A DNA stretch of 64,000 bases from Leptospira perdikensis (GCF_004769575.1 NZ_RQGA01000017.1:62001-126000); one strand, 5' to 3'; numbered from the stretch's first letter, positions 45,619-55,932 are shown. The notes: generated from the letters alone by a model not told the origin. A program made the numbers and translations.

Positions 45619-46869
45619 ATGATCGCTGAATTTATAGAGTGGTATTCGAATGAATCGGCTGAAATTAAGTCTTCAGCAGAATTATTCGATAAATGTATTG
45701 GTTATTTACAGAAGTTAGATTATCAGATTGTACGAGTTAATATGGGAACACGTACAATGCACCCTCAGGTAGAGTCATTATCGTATACTTGGGTTCCTAA
45801 AGGAAAATTAGAATATTTTGATGATACCACAAATCCACTCTTAATTTCAAAAACTACAATAGAATCTGAAAATGGATTTCTTAGAGAAGTTCGTTTTCGG
45901 TTGGGTTCGTTACAAACCTCTCAGTTTACGGTAAGCCCTGTTCAATATGTAATGTCTACCAAAAAGACGTATTACTTTGGTTTTGCAGATCATACGGGGG
46001 ATAAGTATCCTTATCCCATTCTGGAAGATTTAGCTCCTTTGGGAGCAACCGGTTATTTTGCTGTACCCATTTTCCAAAAAGGAGCTGGTTTTGCTTTCCT
46101 CAGCTTAGTTACGGACAAACCAAATGGTTGGTCGCAAGACGAACTTAATTTTTTACACCTAGTTCTTAAAATCATTTCATTGCAATGGATGAATTTTATT
46201 CAAAATGAATTAACTGAATCTCTTCTTAGTATTTATCTAGGAAAAAGAACCGGGTCTACTGTGTATTCTGGTAAAATTTATCTAGGTGAACTAGACAATA
46301 TCAAATCGGTGATTTGGTTTTCTGACATTCGTAATTACTCAGGAATGAGTGAAAAGTTATCTCCACCAGAAATTATACAGTTGTTAAATGATTATTTCGG
46401 GCTTGCGATCCCACTTATCGAATCTCATGGGGGAGAGGTTTTAAAACTACTAGGCGATGGAATTTTAGCAGTTTTCCCTTATTCCGAATCCAATAAAATT
46501 TTTGTTGGGAAAAAAGTACTTCTCGCTGTTAGAAAGTTAGGTGAAGGTTTGTTTTTGCATAATCAAACTAGAGAATTAGAAAAAAAACTACCAATCCATC
46601 ATGGAGTTGGTTTACATGCAGGTGAAATCCTTTATGGGAACATAGGTTCTTCTGAACGATTGGATTTTACAGTGATAGGCGAAGCTGTCAACATGACGAG
46701 TCGGATTGCGGGTATGTGTGGGGAATTAGGAAAAGCCGTTTTGGCATCTGAGGATTTGGCAAACCAAATTCCCATTCGTTGGGAAGAACTCGGAGAACAC
46801 AAACTCAAAGGAATTAGTTCTCCAAAGAAGATATTTGCAATTTCAGAACGAACGAAACGGAAATGGTAA
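45619..46869 (+). CDS. GAF-like/class III adenylate or guanylate cyclase
   Basis: The 416-residue protein has an N-terminal sensor region (GAF-like, about 20-200) and a class III cyclase domain at about 225-410. Both metal Asp residues are present: Asp236 in WFSDIRNYSG and Asp280 in KLLGDGILAVFP. Lys276 and the later FTVIGEAVNMTSRIA support purine recognition and the transition-state Asn/Arg. It has no membrane segment, so it is soluble. It should make a cyclic nucleotide, cAMP being the likelier product. Follows a secreted protein gene by 4 bases. Confidence 0.85.
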   Translation: MIAEFIEWYSNESAEIKSSAELFDKCIGYLQKLDYQIVRVNMGTRTMHPQVESLSYTWVPKGKLEYFDDTTNPLLISKTTIESENGFLREVRFRLGSLQTSQFTVSPVQYVMSTKKTYYFGFADHTGDKYPYPILEDLAPLGATGYFAVPIFQKGAGFAFLSLVTDKPNGWSQDELNFLHLVLKIISLQWMNFIQNELTESLLSIYLGKRTGSTVYSGKIYLGELDNIKSVIWFSDIRNYSGMSEKLSPPEIIQLLNDYFGLAIPLIESHGGEVLKLLGDGILAVFPYSESNKIFVGKKVLLAVRKLGEGLFLHNQTRELEKKLPIHHGVGLHAGEILYGNIGSSERLDFTVIGEAVNMTSRIAGMCGELGKAVLASEDLANQIPIRWEELGEHKLKGISSPKKIFAISERTKRKW

Positions 46870-46909
46870 GATGGGTTGCTGATCGGATTTACGATCGTTC
46901 TGATAGTAT

Positions 46910-47434
46910 ATGAAAATTTACCTAAGTCAATTCTCTGAAGAAGAAATTAGTGCAATTTTATCTTGGACGCCAAATCAAAAATTTTTATTAGAATGGGCAG
47001 GCCCTGTTTATCGATTTGATACACTAAGGGAACAACTGAAAAAAGATTTGGAGTTTTCTTTAGAATATCCAGATAAGTTTCAGATGTATTCTGTTGTGAG
47101 TGTAGAGGATTCTCAACTGATTGCCCATGCACAACTTAGCATAGATGGGCAAAACAGTTCTGCTCACATTTCTCGAGTTCTAATTGGAAATGAAAATTTG
47201 AGAGGTAAGGGGATTGGGTTTCAATTGATCCATCATTTGCTAAAAATTGCTTTTGTAAAATTAAAACTCAATCGTGTTACTTTGAACGTTTATGACTTTA
47301 ATCACTCTGCAATCCTATGTTATAAAAAAGCAGGTTTTAAGGCGGAAGGTCTCTTAAAAGACAATACAAAATTTAAGGATGTCTATTGGTCAACGATACC
47401 AATGGCCATCCTTAAATCCGAATTTCCTATATAA
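46910..47434 (+). CDS. GNAT family N-acetyltransferase
   Basis: The 174-residue protein has the GNAT acetyl-CoA motif ENLRGKGIGFQLIHHLLK and the later VYDFNHSAILCYKKAGFKAEG segment typical of RimJ/RimL- or PaiA-like acetyltransferases. Substrate unknown. It ends one base before the convergent secreted protein gene. Confidence 0.85.
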   Translation: MKIYLSQFSEEEISAILSWTPNQKFLLEWAGPVYRFDTLREQLKKDLEFSLEYPDKFQMYSVVSVEDSQLIAHAQLSIDGQNSSAHISRVLIGNENLRGKGIGFQLIHHLLKIAFVKLKLNRVTLNVYDFNHSAILCYKKAGFKAEGLLKDNTKFKDVYWSTIPMAILKSEFPI

Positions 47435-47435
47435 A

Positions 47436-48275
47436 TTAACGTACAATCACCCACTTACCACCGATCCAACTTAGATAAAGTGGAATGGCAGCTCCTTTTT
47501 TGGAAGTGATGATCGGATCACCTTTCTGATTGGTTACACTTAAGATTTGGTTGTTACAGAGTAAGGTAAACTTTGTATTCTTTGTATCCAGTTTCCAGCT
47601 GGAGCCGATCGCTTTTGTCATACCAGCTATGGATTTTAGTTCATCGGCTTCTACATAAGGATAGTAACGAACTTCGGATGTGTCTTTAGAACGAAATTGT
47701 GTCCAGGTAAGGATTTTTTTAGAATCCTTTGTGTTGAGAATTTCAGTGAGTTCTTTTGCAAAAGTAATGACAGAAATCTCTTTTTCTTTTGTAAGAGTGA
47801 TGGCTTCTGCTTGTTCCCACAAATGACTTGGTGGATTAAATGGTGGATTGAATTCTATTTCGAACCATTCACCTAACTTTGTATTATTGTTCGAAGGCCA
47901 TTGAAAGTGATGTATTAGAAGTCCTTCATCAGGAAATTGTCCTTTTTGTCCAATCAGTAGTTTCACTTCTGCTTCTTTTGATAGACCTTCCGTTTCCTTC
48001 TGTTTGCCTTTGCGTTCTGTCAGTCGGATTTTGATTTTGTTTTTACCGGGGAGGATCCAGTAGTTGATGTCTGCTTGTCCCGAAGAATCGTCATTCGAAT
48101 TCCCACCACGAACTTCATAGCCATTGGCATCAATCTCTAAGTTGACTGAGTAATTTTTATAGGTGATGATATAATAACCTTCTTTAGGGAGGGGTGGCGC
48201 GGTTGGTTTTTCTTCCGCTTGAACCTGGGAGAGGAGTAGGGTTATCAATATAAAAAGGAACGAGATTCTTTGCAT
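47436..48275 (-). CDS. unknown secreted protein
   Basis: The 279-residue protein has a clean signal peptide (cut after QVQA, about residue 20). The mature part is beta-rich in its first half (YYIITYKNYSVNLEIDANGY) and has a helix-rich middle. I recognise no family. Its placement facing a GNAT gene says nothing on function. Confidence 0.5.
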   Translation of the reverse strand: MQRISFLFILITLLLSQVQAEEKPTAPPLPKEGYYIITYKNYSVNLEIDANGYEVRGGNSNDDSSGQADINYWILPGKNKIKIRLTERKGKQKETEGLSKEAEVKLLIGQKGQFPDEGLLIHHFQWPSNNNTKLGEWFEIEFNPPFNPPSHLWEQAEAITLTKEKEISVITFAKELTEILNTKDSKKILTWTQFRSKDTSEVRYYPYVEADELKSIAGMTKAIGSSWKLDTKNTKFTLLCNNQILSVTNQKGDPIITSKKGAAIPLYLSWIGGKWVIVR

Positions 48276-48400
48276 CTAAGTTTCTCCAACGTCGAGGTAA
48301 CGGAGGATTTTAAATGAGGGAAAGAAATTGTCGATGAGAAATTAATTTACCGAATGAATTTTGAAAAGAAATCCGAAACTAGAACTCATTGTTTAGTGAG

Positions 48401-49153
48401 TTAAAGAAATTTTTTTCCATGGCGATCAAAAAAGAAATTTGTATTACATGCCGAACAATGAAACCTTCCATATTTTTTGGCAGGGATCGGTTTATTACAA
48501 GAAGGACAAAGGACAGTTTTATTGATGAAAGTCGATAGACGTAAATTATGTTCCAGTCGGTCTAAAAATTGGTATCGAATAAAGATTTGGGCAAAACCCA
48601 TACCGGTTAAAAAGGTTACAACCTGTCCGCCATAAACACTCCGCACTTCGTTGTTTGATTCAGCAATATAGAAATAGGATTGAATGAGAATCCAAACGCT
48701 AAGACTGATAAAGATTGGTACGTCATGAATGGTAGTTTTTTCGAATACCATCGTACTTTTTACGTTGGGAAAAAATACAAAATACATTCCAAGAATTCCA
48801 GAGATAACCCCGGAAGTTCCGATTACGGGTACAATGGAATTTATATGAAATAGAAAATAAGTTAGATTGGCTAAGATCCCAAAAAAAATAAATAAAATGA
48901 AAAAATAAAAATGCCCCACTACATCTTCGATATTATCAGCAAACATGTATAAATATACTGCATTAGAAAACCATTCGGTGAGAGAAGAGTTAAAGAAAAT
49001 AGAAGAAACAAGGCTGAAACCTAACTCCTTTTTCGGTGTGAATGCATAAGATTCTGGATGATCAAAAAACAAAGTCAACATTGTTAAAAAAATAAACATT
49101 AAAGTTAGAAGTGGTTTTCTGTAATTCTGATTGGCTTTTTCAAAGATAAACAT
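48401..49153 (-). CDS. rhomboid-like membrane protein with C-terminal zinc ribbon, probably not a protease
   Basis: The 250-residue protein has about six membrane helices and the rhomboid active-site Ser in GTSGVISG (Ser114) with an oxyanion-type Asn (64). The catalytic His of helix 6 (A-H-x2-G-x3-G) is Gln here: GGQVVTFLTGM, Gln177. The second His of the HxxxN helix is Glu60. Two cysteine pairs, CPSC at 216-219 and CSAC at 233-236, form a zinc ribbon after the last helix. It looks like an iRhom/derlin-style pseudoprotease fused to a zinc ribbon. It starts 2 bases after the Imm5-like gene. Confidence 0.7.
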   Translation of the reverse strand: MFIFEKANQNYRKPLLTLMFIFLTMLTLFFDHPESYAFTPKKELGFSLVSSIFFNSSLTEWFSNAVYLYMFADNIEDVVGHFYFFILFIFFGILANLTYFLFHINSIVPVIGTSGVISGILGMYFVFFPNVKSTMVFEKTTIHDVPIFISLSVWILIQSYFYIAESNNEVRSVYGGQVVTFLTGMGFAQIFIRYQFLDRLEHNLRLSTFINKTVLCPSCNKPIPAKKYGRFHCSACNTNFFFDRHGKKFL

Positions 49154-49155
49154 TG

Positions 49156-49635
49156 TTAGTTGGTGTTAAGTCTTGTTTGTAATTCCAGTAGATGATTGTA
49201 TTGCCAATCCCTTTCTTTTTGGACAGCAATCTCAGGGTCTAAATTGTAGTTTGCTCTATGAATGGCCTGTAATGAGTAGCTGGCGGCACCTATCGCATGA
49301 GTTTTTACATGAGCTGTGGCAACGGCTTGTCCGCAAGCTCGTGCTACAGATTTTGTTTCGTTATCAGTGTCGATCTTTCTTGCGGCAGCATGGGAATCCA
49401 ATGCTGCTTTTCGTATGACTGCCATACTAAAATTTCCTGTTTTTATCCATTCTTTTAATGTATCTAAAGCGATTTGCGGACGATTTTCCTCGTATTCGAG
49501 GTTTTTAAGGTAGAAAAATATTCTTTCTACACAATCCAAAGCCCACTGAGCGGAAGTTTTGTGGTCTGTTTGGGAGAGTAAATGTATGATTCGATTTTCT
49601 CTTGTAGCAATGCTAAACTTGGATTTTCGAGCCAT
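49156..49635 (-). CDS. Imm5-like immunity-family protein
   Basis: The 159-residue helical protein matches the layout of the Imm5-like group: a W-x3-C-ER helix, ENRPQIALDTLKEWIKTGNF, then an Ala/His-rich segment SHAAARK and ACGQAVATAHVKTHAIGAA. In other bacteria this family neutralises polymorphic toxins. No toxin or secretion gene is visible in the window, so the protein is either an orphan or has another role. It is the upstream member of a tight pair with the rhomboid-like gene. Confidence 0.65.
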   Translation of the reverse strand: MARKSKFSIATRENRIIHLLSQTDHKTSAQWALDCVERIFFYLKNLEYEENRPQIALDTLKEWIKTGNFSMAVIRKAALDSHAAARKIDTDNETKSVARACGQAVATAHVKTHAIGAASYSLQAIHRANYNLDPEIAVQKERDWQYNHLLELQTRLNTN

Positions 49636-49678
49636 GATGTTTCCATTGTATCATGGCTAATCATATTTTAAAACGAAT

Positions 49679-51550
49679 TTAAAACCAAAGGTAAAACAAA
49701 AATGTAAATCCCAAAAGGATTCCATACAGCCATTCGTCGCGTTTTCGAAATAAGGAAGTTATGTTTTGGTTTGGTGATCTTTTTTGAAGTGTGATGAAGA
49801 TCGAAAAAACCATAAAGAGTAAAAAACCGGCAATAGATATAAAAACTTTTGTTTCTGGAATTAGGATTCTTATGCCGATCAAACCAAAAAATAAAACGAT
49901 AAATAGAATCCAATACTTTGTATTAGATTTTAAAATACTTTGTAGAGTAAAAATCTCAATGCTTTTATTCAAAGGTTTTAGCAGTTTCGATTTTTCATCT
50001 TGATTGGTTCTCTTTTTTCGGTTTTGGAAATAAGCCGCAAGAGAGAGAATCAGAATCGCAAAATGAAAACTGAAAAAAACTCGATGTAAGAAGTTGAGTT
50101 CTTCACCAAATATTTCTTTTATAAATAGGGGAGAGAAGTTGGAATATAGAGAAGGAAGTAAAAAAGAAAATATTGGAGTCAGAAGGATAGTAATACAAAT
50201 CATTCGACTACTGATTTTTAGATTTATAATTCCAAACAAAAAAACTACAAGGAGAGCAGGGGTAAAATGAGAACTTTGGTTTGATAGTTCAATAAAGAAA
50301 TTTTTCTTTGAATTGGGATCTACAAAGAGAATGGCTAGGATTGTGACCAAAGCAGAAAAAATCAAAAGGAAAATTCGGCCGGAATTCATTTCTTCTACAT
50401 CCGTCAGTTTTTGATTCGATCTTTCCTTAAACGGTTTATAAAAATCAATTGTGAATAGAGTTGCTGCAGAATGTAACATCGAGTCAATACTTGAAAAAAT
50501 TGCTCCGAGGAGTCCTGCAAGAATCACCCCAATCAACCCATAACCCAAAGGTACTACTAGGACTACTAGTTTCGAAAAAGCTTCGTCGGGTGCGATGTCT
50601 GTAGCTACACCAAGTGTTGTCCAAATTTGGTAAGCAGCCACCCCGGTAAGGATGGAAAAAAAAGGAACTGTTAGTTTGAGTAGACCTCCAATTAAAATTC
50701 CTAGTCGTGCTTCTCTTAAAGATTTACCACCTAGCGTACGCTGTACGACATATTGGTTGGTATTCCAATAAAAAATATGTAACAAAAAAAGTCCGCTCAA
50801 TGCTCCAGTCCACGGAAGAGTTGGATGGTTCGGTGGCAGATACAAATTCATTTTGCTAAGTCCATCCGTCCGACTTCCTTCCTTTGCTAATAATTCAAAA
50901 ATCCCTCCCACTTCGGGTCTTGTAATGGAGAGATAGGCTAGAAGTAAGCCTGAAGCCAAAATCAGGACTGTTTGGATGACGTCGGTGTAAACTACTGATT
51001 TTAAACCACCAAACCAAGTGTAGATGGTAGATGTAAACGCAATCCAAAGGACAAGTTCGGTGTAGGTCATTTGGATTCCCGCATCTTTTAAAAAAGGAAG
51101 GAAACTCCGAGCACCAATGTACAAGGCACCAGTCAGTTGGATAGTGATCAAAATAAGAGAGATCCCAGAATAGATCCTGCCGGCGGTAGGTCCGAACTTA
51201 CCTTGTAAAAATTGGGAGAGGGTATAGAATTTTTTGCGACGGAATAGGGGGAGGAAAACAAAAGCCAAAAGAACAATGGCAGGAATGGATCCAAATTCAT
51301 AGTGACTTTGAGCAAATCCAACGGAAAATCCAATGCCGAGCATTCCGACCAAGTGGTTTGCGGAAATATTGGTTCCAAATAGGGATCCAGCAATCCCCCA
51401 CCAAGGAAGGCTACGTCCGCCAAGAAAATAATCCGAAGAGGAGGATTCCTTTCTGCCGGCATACATCCCCACACCGAGGACAAGAACGAAGGTGGCTGTA
51501 AAAAATAAGATATCGGTTGTAGCTATCATAACAGATAATTGATTCGCCAT
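49679..51550 (-). CDS. sodium:solute symporter (SSS/SLC5 family)
   Basis: The 623-residue protein has at least 13 membrane helices in the SLC5 pattern. The early segment [30 protein letters not shown] is the family's first-helix signature and carries sodium-site residues. Solute cannot be read; sugars, acids or vitamins are all possible. ATG 51550 is used; ATG 51529 is an equal alternative. It is divergent from an oxidoreductase operon. Confidence 0.88.
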   Translation of the reverse strand: MANQLSVMIATTDILFFTATFVLVLGVGMYAGRKESSSSDYFLGGRSLPWWGIAGSLFGTNISANHLVGMLGIGFSVGFAQSHYEFGSIPAIVLLAFVFLPLFRRKKFYTLSQFLQGKFGPTAGRIYSGISLILITIQLTGALYIGARSFLPFLKDAGIQMTYTELVLWIAFTSTIYTWFGGLKSVVYTDVIQTVLILASGLLLAYLSITRPEVGGIFELLAKEGSRTDGLSKMNLYLPPNHPTLPWTGALSGLFLLHIFYWNTNQYVVQRTLGGKSLREARLGILIGGLLKLTVPFFSILTGVAAYQIWTTLGVATDIAPDEAFSKLVVLVVPLGYGLIGVILAGLLGAIFSSIDSMLHSAATLFTIDFYKPFKERSNQKLTDVEEMNSGRIFLLIFSALVTILAILFVDPNSKKNFFIELSNQSSHFTPALLVVFLFGIINLKISSRMICITILLTPIFSFLLPSLYSNFSPLFIKEIFGEELNFLHRVFFSFHFAILILSLAAYFQNRKKRTNQDEKSKLLKPLNKSIEIFTLQSILKSNTKYWILFIVLFFGLIGIRILIPETKVFISIAGFLLFMVFSIFITLQKRSPNQNITSLFRKRDEWLYGILLGFTFLFYLWF

Positions 51551-51640
51551 ATTAGATATTTTCTGAAATTATGGCAAGCGATAGATTTTCGGGAATTCTC
51601 TCTTGTCTTTGTCCGAGATCTATCTTCCAGTAGAAAAACA

Positions 51641-52804
51641 ATGAATCCGATCCCGAAAGCACCCACCATTCGATCCGAAAATCCTGCCGTAGAAGTGTCC
51701 TGGTTTTGTGACCTTTGTAATGGAGACTATGAATACTTAGGAGTGCCAGATGGTTCCTTACGATCCAGTTTCGAACATTGTTCGGATATCATCCGTTTGG
51801 CGGACGAACTCGGATACCAAAACATTTTACTTCCTTCTTCTTACCAAACAGGACAGGATACGTTGACATTCGCTGCGGCTGCTTCCCAATTCACAAAACA
51901 AATCTCTCTCCTAACGGCCATTCGGTGTGGTGAAATCCATCCGCCTATGCTTGCTCGCACTCTTTCGACTTTGGATCATATGTTAAAGGGAAGACTCAAT
52001 ATCAATATTATTTCCTCTGACCTTCCCGGAACCCAAAAAGATTCAAAAACAAGGTATGAAATTTCAAAAGAGGTCATCCAAATTTTACAACAAGGTTGGA
52101 CTCAGGATCAAATCAAGTTTCAAGGGAAACACTATCAGTTTGATCTACCTTCAGATCCTGTAAAATCCTACCAACAAAACGGAGGGCCCCTATTGTACTT
52201 CGGTGGGATTTCTCCTGATGCCAGAGCCCTATGTGCTGAGTTTTGTGATGTATTTTTGATGTGGCCAGAAACAGAAGAAAGACTGGCTGACACAATGAAG
52301 GACTTAAGCCTTCGTGCAGCTTCCTTTGGACGGACAATCGATTTTGGTCTTCGTATCCATTTGATTGTTAGGGAAACAGAGGCAGAGGCTCGGGACGCAG
52401 CAAAACGTTTGTTATCTAGAGTTGATATTGATAAAGCAAATGATATCAAACATCGTGCTTTAGATTCTAATTCCGCAGGAGTACTTCGCCAAGATGAACT
52501 TCGTAAGTCTGCAGATCCTGATCTTTTTATTGAACCAATGGTATGGTCGGGAATTGGTCTTGCTCGTTCTGGATGTGGTTCTGCGATTGTCGGAACTCCA
52601 GAACAAGTTTATGAAAAAATCCAAAGATACATCCAAATGGGAATTCGTGCTTTTATTTTTTCTGGTTATCCTTTGATTGAAGAATCTAAACTATTCGCAA
52701 AATCAGTTCTTCCTAAGTTACAAACCATTAACTTTGCAGAAGCGCAAAATCGAAAACCCAAAGGGATTCCAGTCACTCCACTCACTACCGGAGAAAGAAA
52801 ATGA
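51641..52804 (+). CDS. LLM class flavin-dependent oxidoreductase (SsuD-like)
   Basis: The chosen ATG gives 387 residues. The pattern fits bacterial luciferase-like monooxygenases of the alkanesulfonate type: [35 protein letters not shown]-type text ([14 protein letters not shown]), then [19 protein letters not shown]. They use reduced FMN to oxidise C-S or other bonds. It overlaps the next gene by 4 bases (ATGA). No ssu transport genes are near, so the substrate remains open; the adjacent symporter could import it, which is only a guess. Confidence 0.85.
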   Translation: MNPIPKAPTIRSENPAVEVSWFCDLCNGDYEYLGVPDGSLRSSFEHCSDIIRLADELGYQNILLPSSYQTGQDTLTFAAAASQFTKQISLLTAIRCGEIHPPMLARTLSTLDHMLKGRLNINIISSDLPGTQKDSKTRYEISKEVIQILQQGWTQDQIKFQGKHYQFDLPSDPVKSYQQNGGPLLYFGGISPDARALCAEFCDVFLMWPETEERLADTMKDLSLRAASFGRTIDFGLRIHLIVRETEAEARDAAKRLLSRVDIDKANDIKHRALDSNSAGVLRQDELRKSADPDLFIEPMVWSGIGLARSGCGSAIVGTPEQVYEKIQRYIQMGIRAFIFSGYPLIEESKLFAKSVLPKLQTINFAEAQNRKPKGIPVTPLTTGERK

Positions 52805-53706
52805 AAGTTCCACAAATTGAATTTCCTAAACATAAATTTTTTATCTCAAGACTGGTTTATGGGATTTGGAGGTTACATGAAGACAAAGAAGGAACTTCTC
52901 CAGAGCGAATCCTAGAAAAAATTGAAACCTGTCTCAGTTTGGGAATTGATACCTTTGACCATGCGGACATCTATGGAAATTTCGAAAATGAAGAACTATT
53001 TGGTCGTGCTTTGGCTAAGTTACCTTCTTTAAAATCGAAAATCAAAATCATTACAAAGACGGGGATCCAAATACCTGGATCTAAATTTCCCGCCAAACAT
53101 TACAATACATCCAAAGAACATATCCGTTATTCCGTGGAACGATCCTTACGAAAACTCCAAGTCGACAAATTGGATGTGGTTCTCATCCATAGACCAGATC
53201 CTCTCATGGATCCTTATGAACTAGCAGATGTATTTGAAGTTCTAACTCGTGAGGGAAAGGTAAATCACTTTGGAGTTTCGAATTTTACGCCCTCACAGTT
53301 CCGAATGTTACAATCAGCCTATCAGAAACCACTTTTTACAAACCAGGTAGAGTTTCATCCATTCCACACAGAACCCTTGTTTGATGGAACTTTCGACCAG
53401 GCGTTAGAACATAAAATCCATCCAATGATTTGGTCACCTACAGGGGGAGGACGGATTTTTTCACCCAAGTCGGAAAGAGAAATGGCCTTAGTTTCCAAAC
53501 TAAAAGAAATTGCTACCAGATACGAGTGTAGCGTAGACCAAATTCTTTACTCCTGGTTTCTAAACCATCCTGCGGGGCTTGTTCCCATTTTGGGAACGAA
53601 TGATCCCAATCGTATCCAGTCAGCCGCCGAATGTTTTTCCTATCCTCTCACTCGAGTGGAGTGGTTTTCTATTTTAGAAGCAGCTCGGGGGAAGGAAGTC
53701 GCTTAA
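52801..53706 (+). CDS. aldo/keto reductase (YdhF-like)
   Basis: The 301-residue TIM-barrel oxidoreductase has the full tetrad: Asp in [10 protein letters not shown], Tyr in the same segment, Lys in ITKTG and His in [18 protein letters not shown] and the late NADPH-binding IGTNDP-like segment ([13 protein letters not shown]) support the call. It is coupled to the flavin oxidoreductase (ATGA), so it may reduce that enzyme's aldehyde or ketone product. That link is inferred from position. Confidence 0.88.
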   Translation: MKVPQIEFPKHKFFISRLVYGIWRLHEDKEGTSPERILEKIETCLSLGIDTFDHADIYGNFENEELFGRALAKLPSLKSKIKIITKTGIQIPGSKFPAKHYNTSKEHIRYSVERSLRKLQVDKLDVVLIHRPDPLMDPYELADVFEVLTREGKVNHFGVSNFTPSQFRMLQSAYQKPLFTNQVEFHPFHTEPLFDGTFDQALEHKIHPMIWSPTGGGRIFSPKSEREMALVSKLKEIATRYECSVDQILYSWFLNHPAGLVPILGTNDPNRIQSAAECFSYPLTRVEWFSILEAARGKEVA

Positions 53707-53830
53707 GGCACTGGATTGCACTAACTGGAAAGATATTGGTCGTTATAGTGGATAAAAATCCCATATAACAGATTTAGATTCTAGCTCCTTGGAGATGTCC
53801 TGGTGGGATGGACGGGAGAGGTGGTTTGAT

Positions 53831-54925
53831 ATGCTTTCTGAATTGGCTCCCAACCATTATTTTTCTGGAATTTCTCTTACCGCAGACCTTGCGGACGACC
53901 TACATTCCTTTGCTTCAGGTTTACCCTCTGAACATATATGGAACCAAACTGTACAAACCATCGCAAGGATCCCAGAAATCATTACTACATGGATTTTTGA
54001 ATACCTTCCAGAATCACAGAACTTTCGTTTGTTGGCACTTCAGAGTCGCTCTGAATTTCATATCCCTGAACTTGTTTCTAAATATTCGGTACCTTGCCAC
54101 CATGTAGTGGATTCCAATATGATTTTTGAAATGAATTTGGTGGGTGAAGAATCCTTTTTTCAACCTCTCACCGAAACTTTTCTAGAAAAAACTTCGGCAA
54201 TGTATTTGGGATATCCTATTCGTTCTGATATTGGGACTGTAATTGGGGTTATTGGTATGGTTGTTGAGGATAAGTTCAAACATAAATTTAAAAATTTAAA
54301 ACTCATCGATGTGATTGCGGATCAACTCAGCCAAGAGTTAATTCGATTTAAAAATGAAAATTTAATTTCGCAAACTTTAAATACAGCATCTTTCGTGAAA
54401 CATTCTTTGGCGGAATTATTTCGTCTTCTTTCCTCTCGATCAAATGACCTAACAACAATATGCCGAAATTATTTACAAACAGGAACTCGACTTTTTGGTT
54501 TGCCACTTGGACTCATTGCCTCCAAAATTGGTGATGATTGGGAATACAGTCTTGTCGAAGGAAATGTACATGGAATTTTTGAGGGACAAAGATTTTCCAA
54601 GGAAGAATCTAAATTCGCAAAGAACAACGAATCTCCTTCGGCCATCATTCTAAACAAAACTGCGGAAAGTTTCACTCCGAGGGTTCGCACCCACTTATTA
54701 GAATTAGGTGTTTCTTGTCTTATGGAATTCCCATTGAAGGTTCACAACCAAACCATAGGAGTTTTAGGGTTTTATGGATTGAAAGACCAAGAGATTGAAT
54801 CTGTTGAATTGTTCCAACGTGTGTTTGAACTAATGGGGATTGGACTTGCAACCACGATTGAAAAACATAATATCGATTTGTTGTCTAAAATTGTATTTTT
54901 GGAGAAGGATTACCCAATTCCTTAA
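53831..54925 (+). CDS. GAF-domain signalling protein
   Basis: The ATG at 53831 is preferred over upstream starts (TTG 53789, ATG 53795) because GGGAGAGGTGG lies at proper distance; this gives 364 residues. Two GAF-like regions are suggested (about 30-165 and 195-350), ending without an output domain. Typical GAF strands such as SCLMEFPLKVHNQTIGVLGFYG are clear. It probably acts through a partner protein. It stands alone. Confidence 0.65.
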   Translation: MLSELAPNHYFSGISLTADLADDLHSFASGLPSEHIWNQTVQTIARIPEIITTWIFEYLPESQNFRLLALQSRSEFHIPELVSKYSVPCHHVVDSNMIFEMNLVGEESFFQPLTETFLEKTSAMYLGYPIRSDIGTVIGVIGMVVEDKFKHKFKNLKLIDVIADQLSQELIRFKNENLISQTLNTASFVKHSLAELFRLLSSRSNDLTTICRNYLQTGTRLFGLPLGLIASKIGDDWEYSLVEGNVHGIFEGQRFSKEESKFAKNNESPSAIILNKTAESFTPRVRTHLLELGVSCLMEFPLKVHNQTIGVLGFYGLKDQEIESVELFQRVFELMGIGLATTIEKHNIDLLSKIVFLEKDYPIP

Positions 54926-54998
54926 ATTTGGTTTTAAGTTACCCAGTTCTTTTTAGTAATGACTTCCATAAACAAAAACTGGGTAACAAACAAATTTG

Positions 54999-55364
54999 TC
55001 AAACACCACTGAGGCGGCTGATTGCTTCCTCTTCTGAATGCAGAAAAAAAACATCTTTTCCCGAGTTCATTTCGTAAATAAAATCACCGAGACTTTTACT
55101 CGAATCAATAGAAAAATCACCAACGATTGCCAGTTTCATCCGGTAGTTGACTATTTTTTGTAATACGTTTCCAGCAAGTCCTGTTTTTAAATCAAAGAAA
55201 TCAGGGACAAAATGAGATCGTTTCAAAACAAAACGGTCGCAGTCCGAATCATACTGGATGGTGGCAAAAAAGTCGAGGGCAGAGGATCCGTCGGTAATCA
55301 GAGTTTCTTCTGAGTCAACGACTGCGATATCTATATTGTTTTTGTTAATTTTACGAACGTTCAT
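54999..55364 (-). CDS. DUF4180 protein
   Basis: The 121-residue protein fits DUF4180: a first strand pair IDIAVVDSEETLITDGSSALDF, a middle FVLKRSHFVPDFFDLKTGLAG helix and AIVGDFS near residue 80. The family has unknown function, probably a small alpha/beta regulator. It starts at ATG 55364 and ends 71 bases after the GAF gene, convergent to it. Confidence 0.7.
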   Translation of the reverse strand: MNVRKINKNNIDIAVVDSEETLITDGSSALDFFATIQYDSDCDRFVLKRSHFVPDFFDLKTGLAGNVLQKIVNYRMKLAIVGDFSIDSSKSLGDFIYEMNSGKDVFFLHSEEEAISRLSGV

Positions 55365-55530
55365 TTTTTATTTTGCCGGTGTCTTTCTAAACTTGGTTCA
55401 ACCCCGTTCCCACCTTTCCTTAGACAGATTCGAGGTCTGATTCCTAAAGGAACCTTCGAGCCAAACGAAAGAAAAATTCAGAAATTCGTCCATTTGCATA
55501 AATTCTTTTCTCTCTACTTCAGAAATTGGT

Positions 55531-55580
55531 TTGACATTTTTTATTTATATACCTTACTGATTATATAACCAATTAGTTAT
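55531..55580 (+). promoter_or_regulatory. arsR promoter with operator over the start codon
   Basis: TTGACA lies at 55531-55536, with a poor -10 (TTACTG at 55554-55559). The 16-bp near-palindrome ATAACCAATTAGTTAT at 55565-55580 (one mismatched pair) covers the first two bases of the ATG. No Shine-Dalgarno sequence is seen. This is a good candidate operator for autorepression by ArsR, and translation may be leaderless or initiation-limited. Confidence 0.55.
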
Positions 55581-55932
55581 GCAAACTCTCGATGCCACAT
55601 TCTCTGCTCTCGCCGACCCCACTCGTAGGGCGATCCTTATGCGCCTTGCTAAAGGTGACCTAACGGTTATGGAACTTGCAAAACCGTTTCGAATGAGCCA
55701 ACCTGCGATATCCAAACACCTTAAAGTATTGGAAGAGGCCGGGCTTGTTTCCACAACCATTCGTGCACAAGAGAGACCTCGCCGATTGGAAACGGCCCCG
55801 CTCAAAACTGCCATCGATTGGATTGAAAAATACCGTCAGATTTGGGAAAAACGTTATCAAGTGTTAGATGGACTACTTATAGAATTACAAACCATACAAA
55901 CCAAAGGAGACAAAAAAAATGGAAACAAATAA
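55579..55932 (+). CDS. ArsR-family HTH repressor
   Basis: The 117-residue winged helix-turn-helix protein has the typical opening ALADPTRRAILMRLAKGDLT and recognition helix QPAISKHLKVLEEAGL. It lacks the metal-binding Cys residues of ArsR/SmtB sensors. The paired gene encodes an AHSA1/SRPBCC protein, a common partner of this branch. It has no visible ribosome site; a palindrome overlaps its start codon. Confidence 0.9.
   Translation: MQTLDATFSALADPTRRAILMRLAKGDLTVMELAKPFRMSQPAISKHLKVLEEAGLVSTTIRAQERPRRLETAPLKTAIDWIEKYRQIWEKRYQVLDGLLIELQTIQTKGDKKNGNK

Noticed and set aside
48401..49153. Annotation as an active rhomboid protease
   Set aside because: The helix-6 catalytic His is Gln and the second His is Glu, so the serine cannot be activated in the usual way.
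55365..55530. Possible RNA gene upstream of the arsR promoter
   Set aside because: Only a short imperfect inverted repeat and AT-rich DNA are seen; no stable structure or promoter could be defended.
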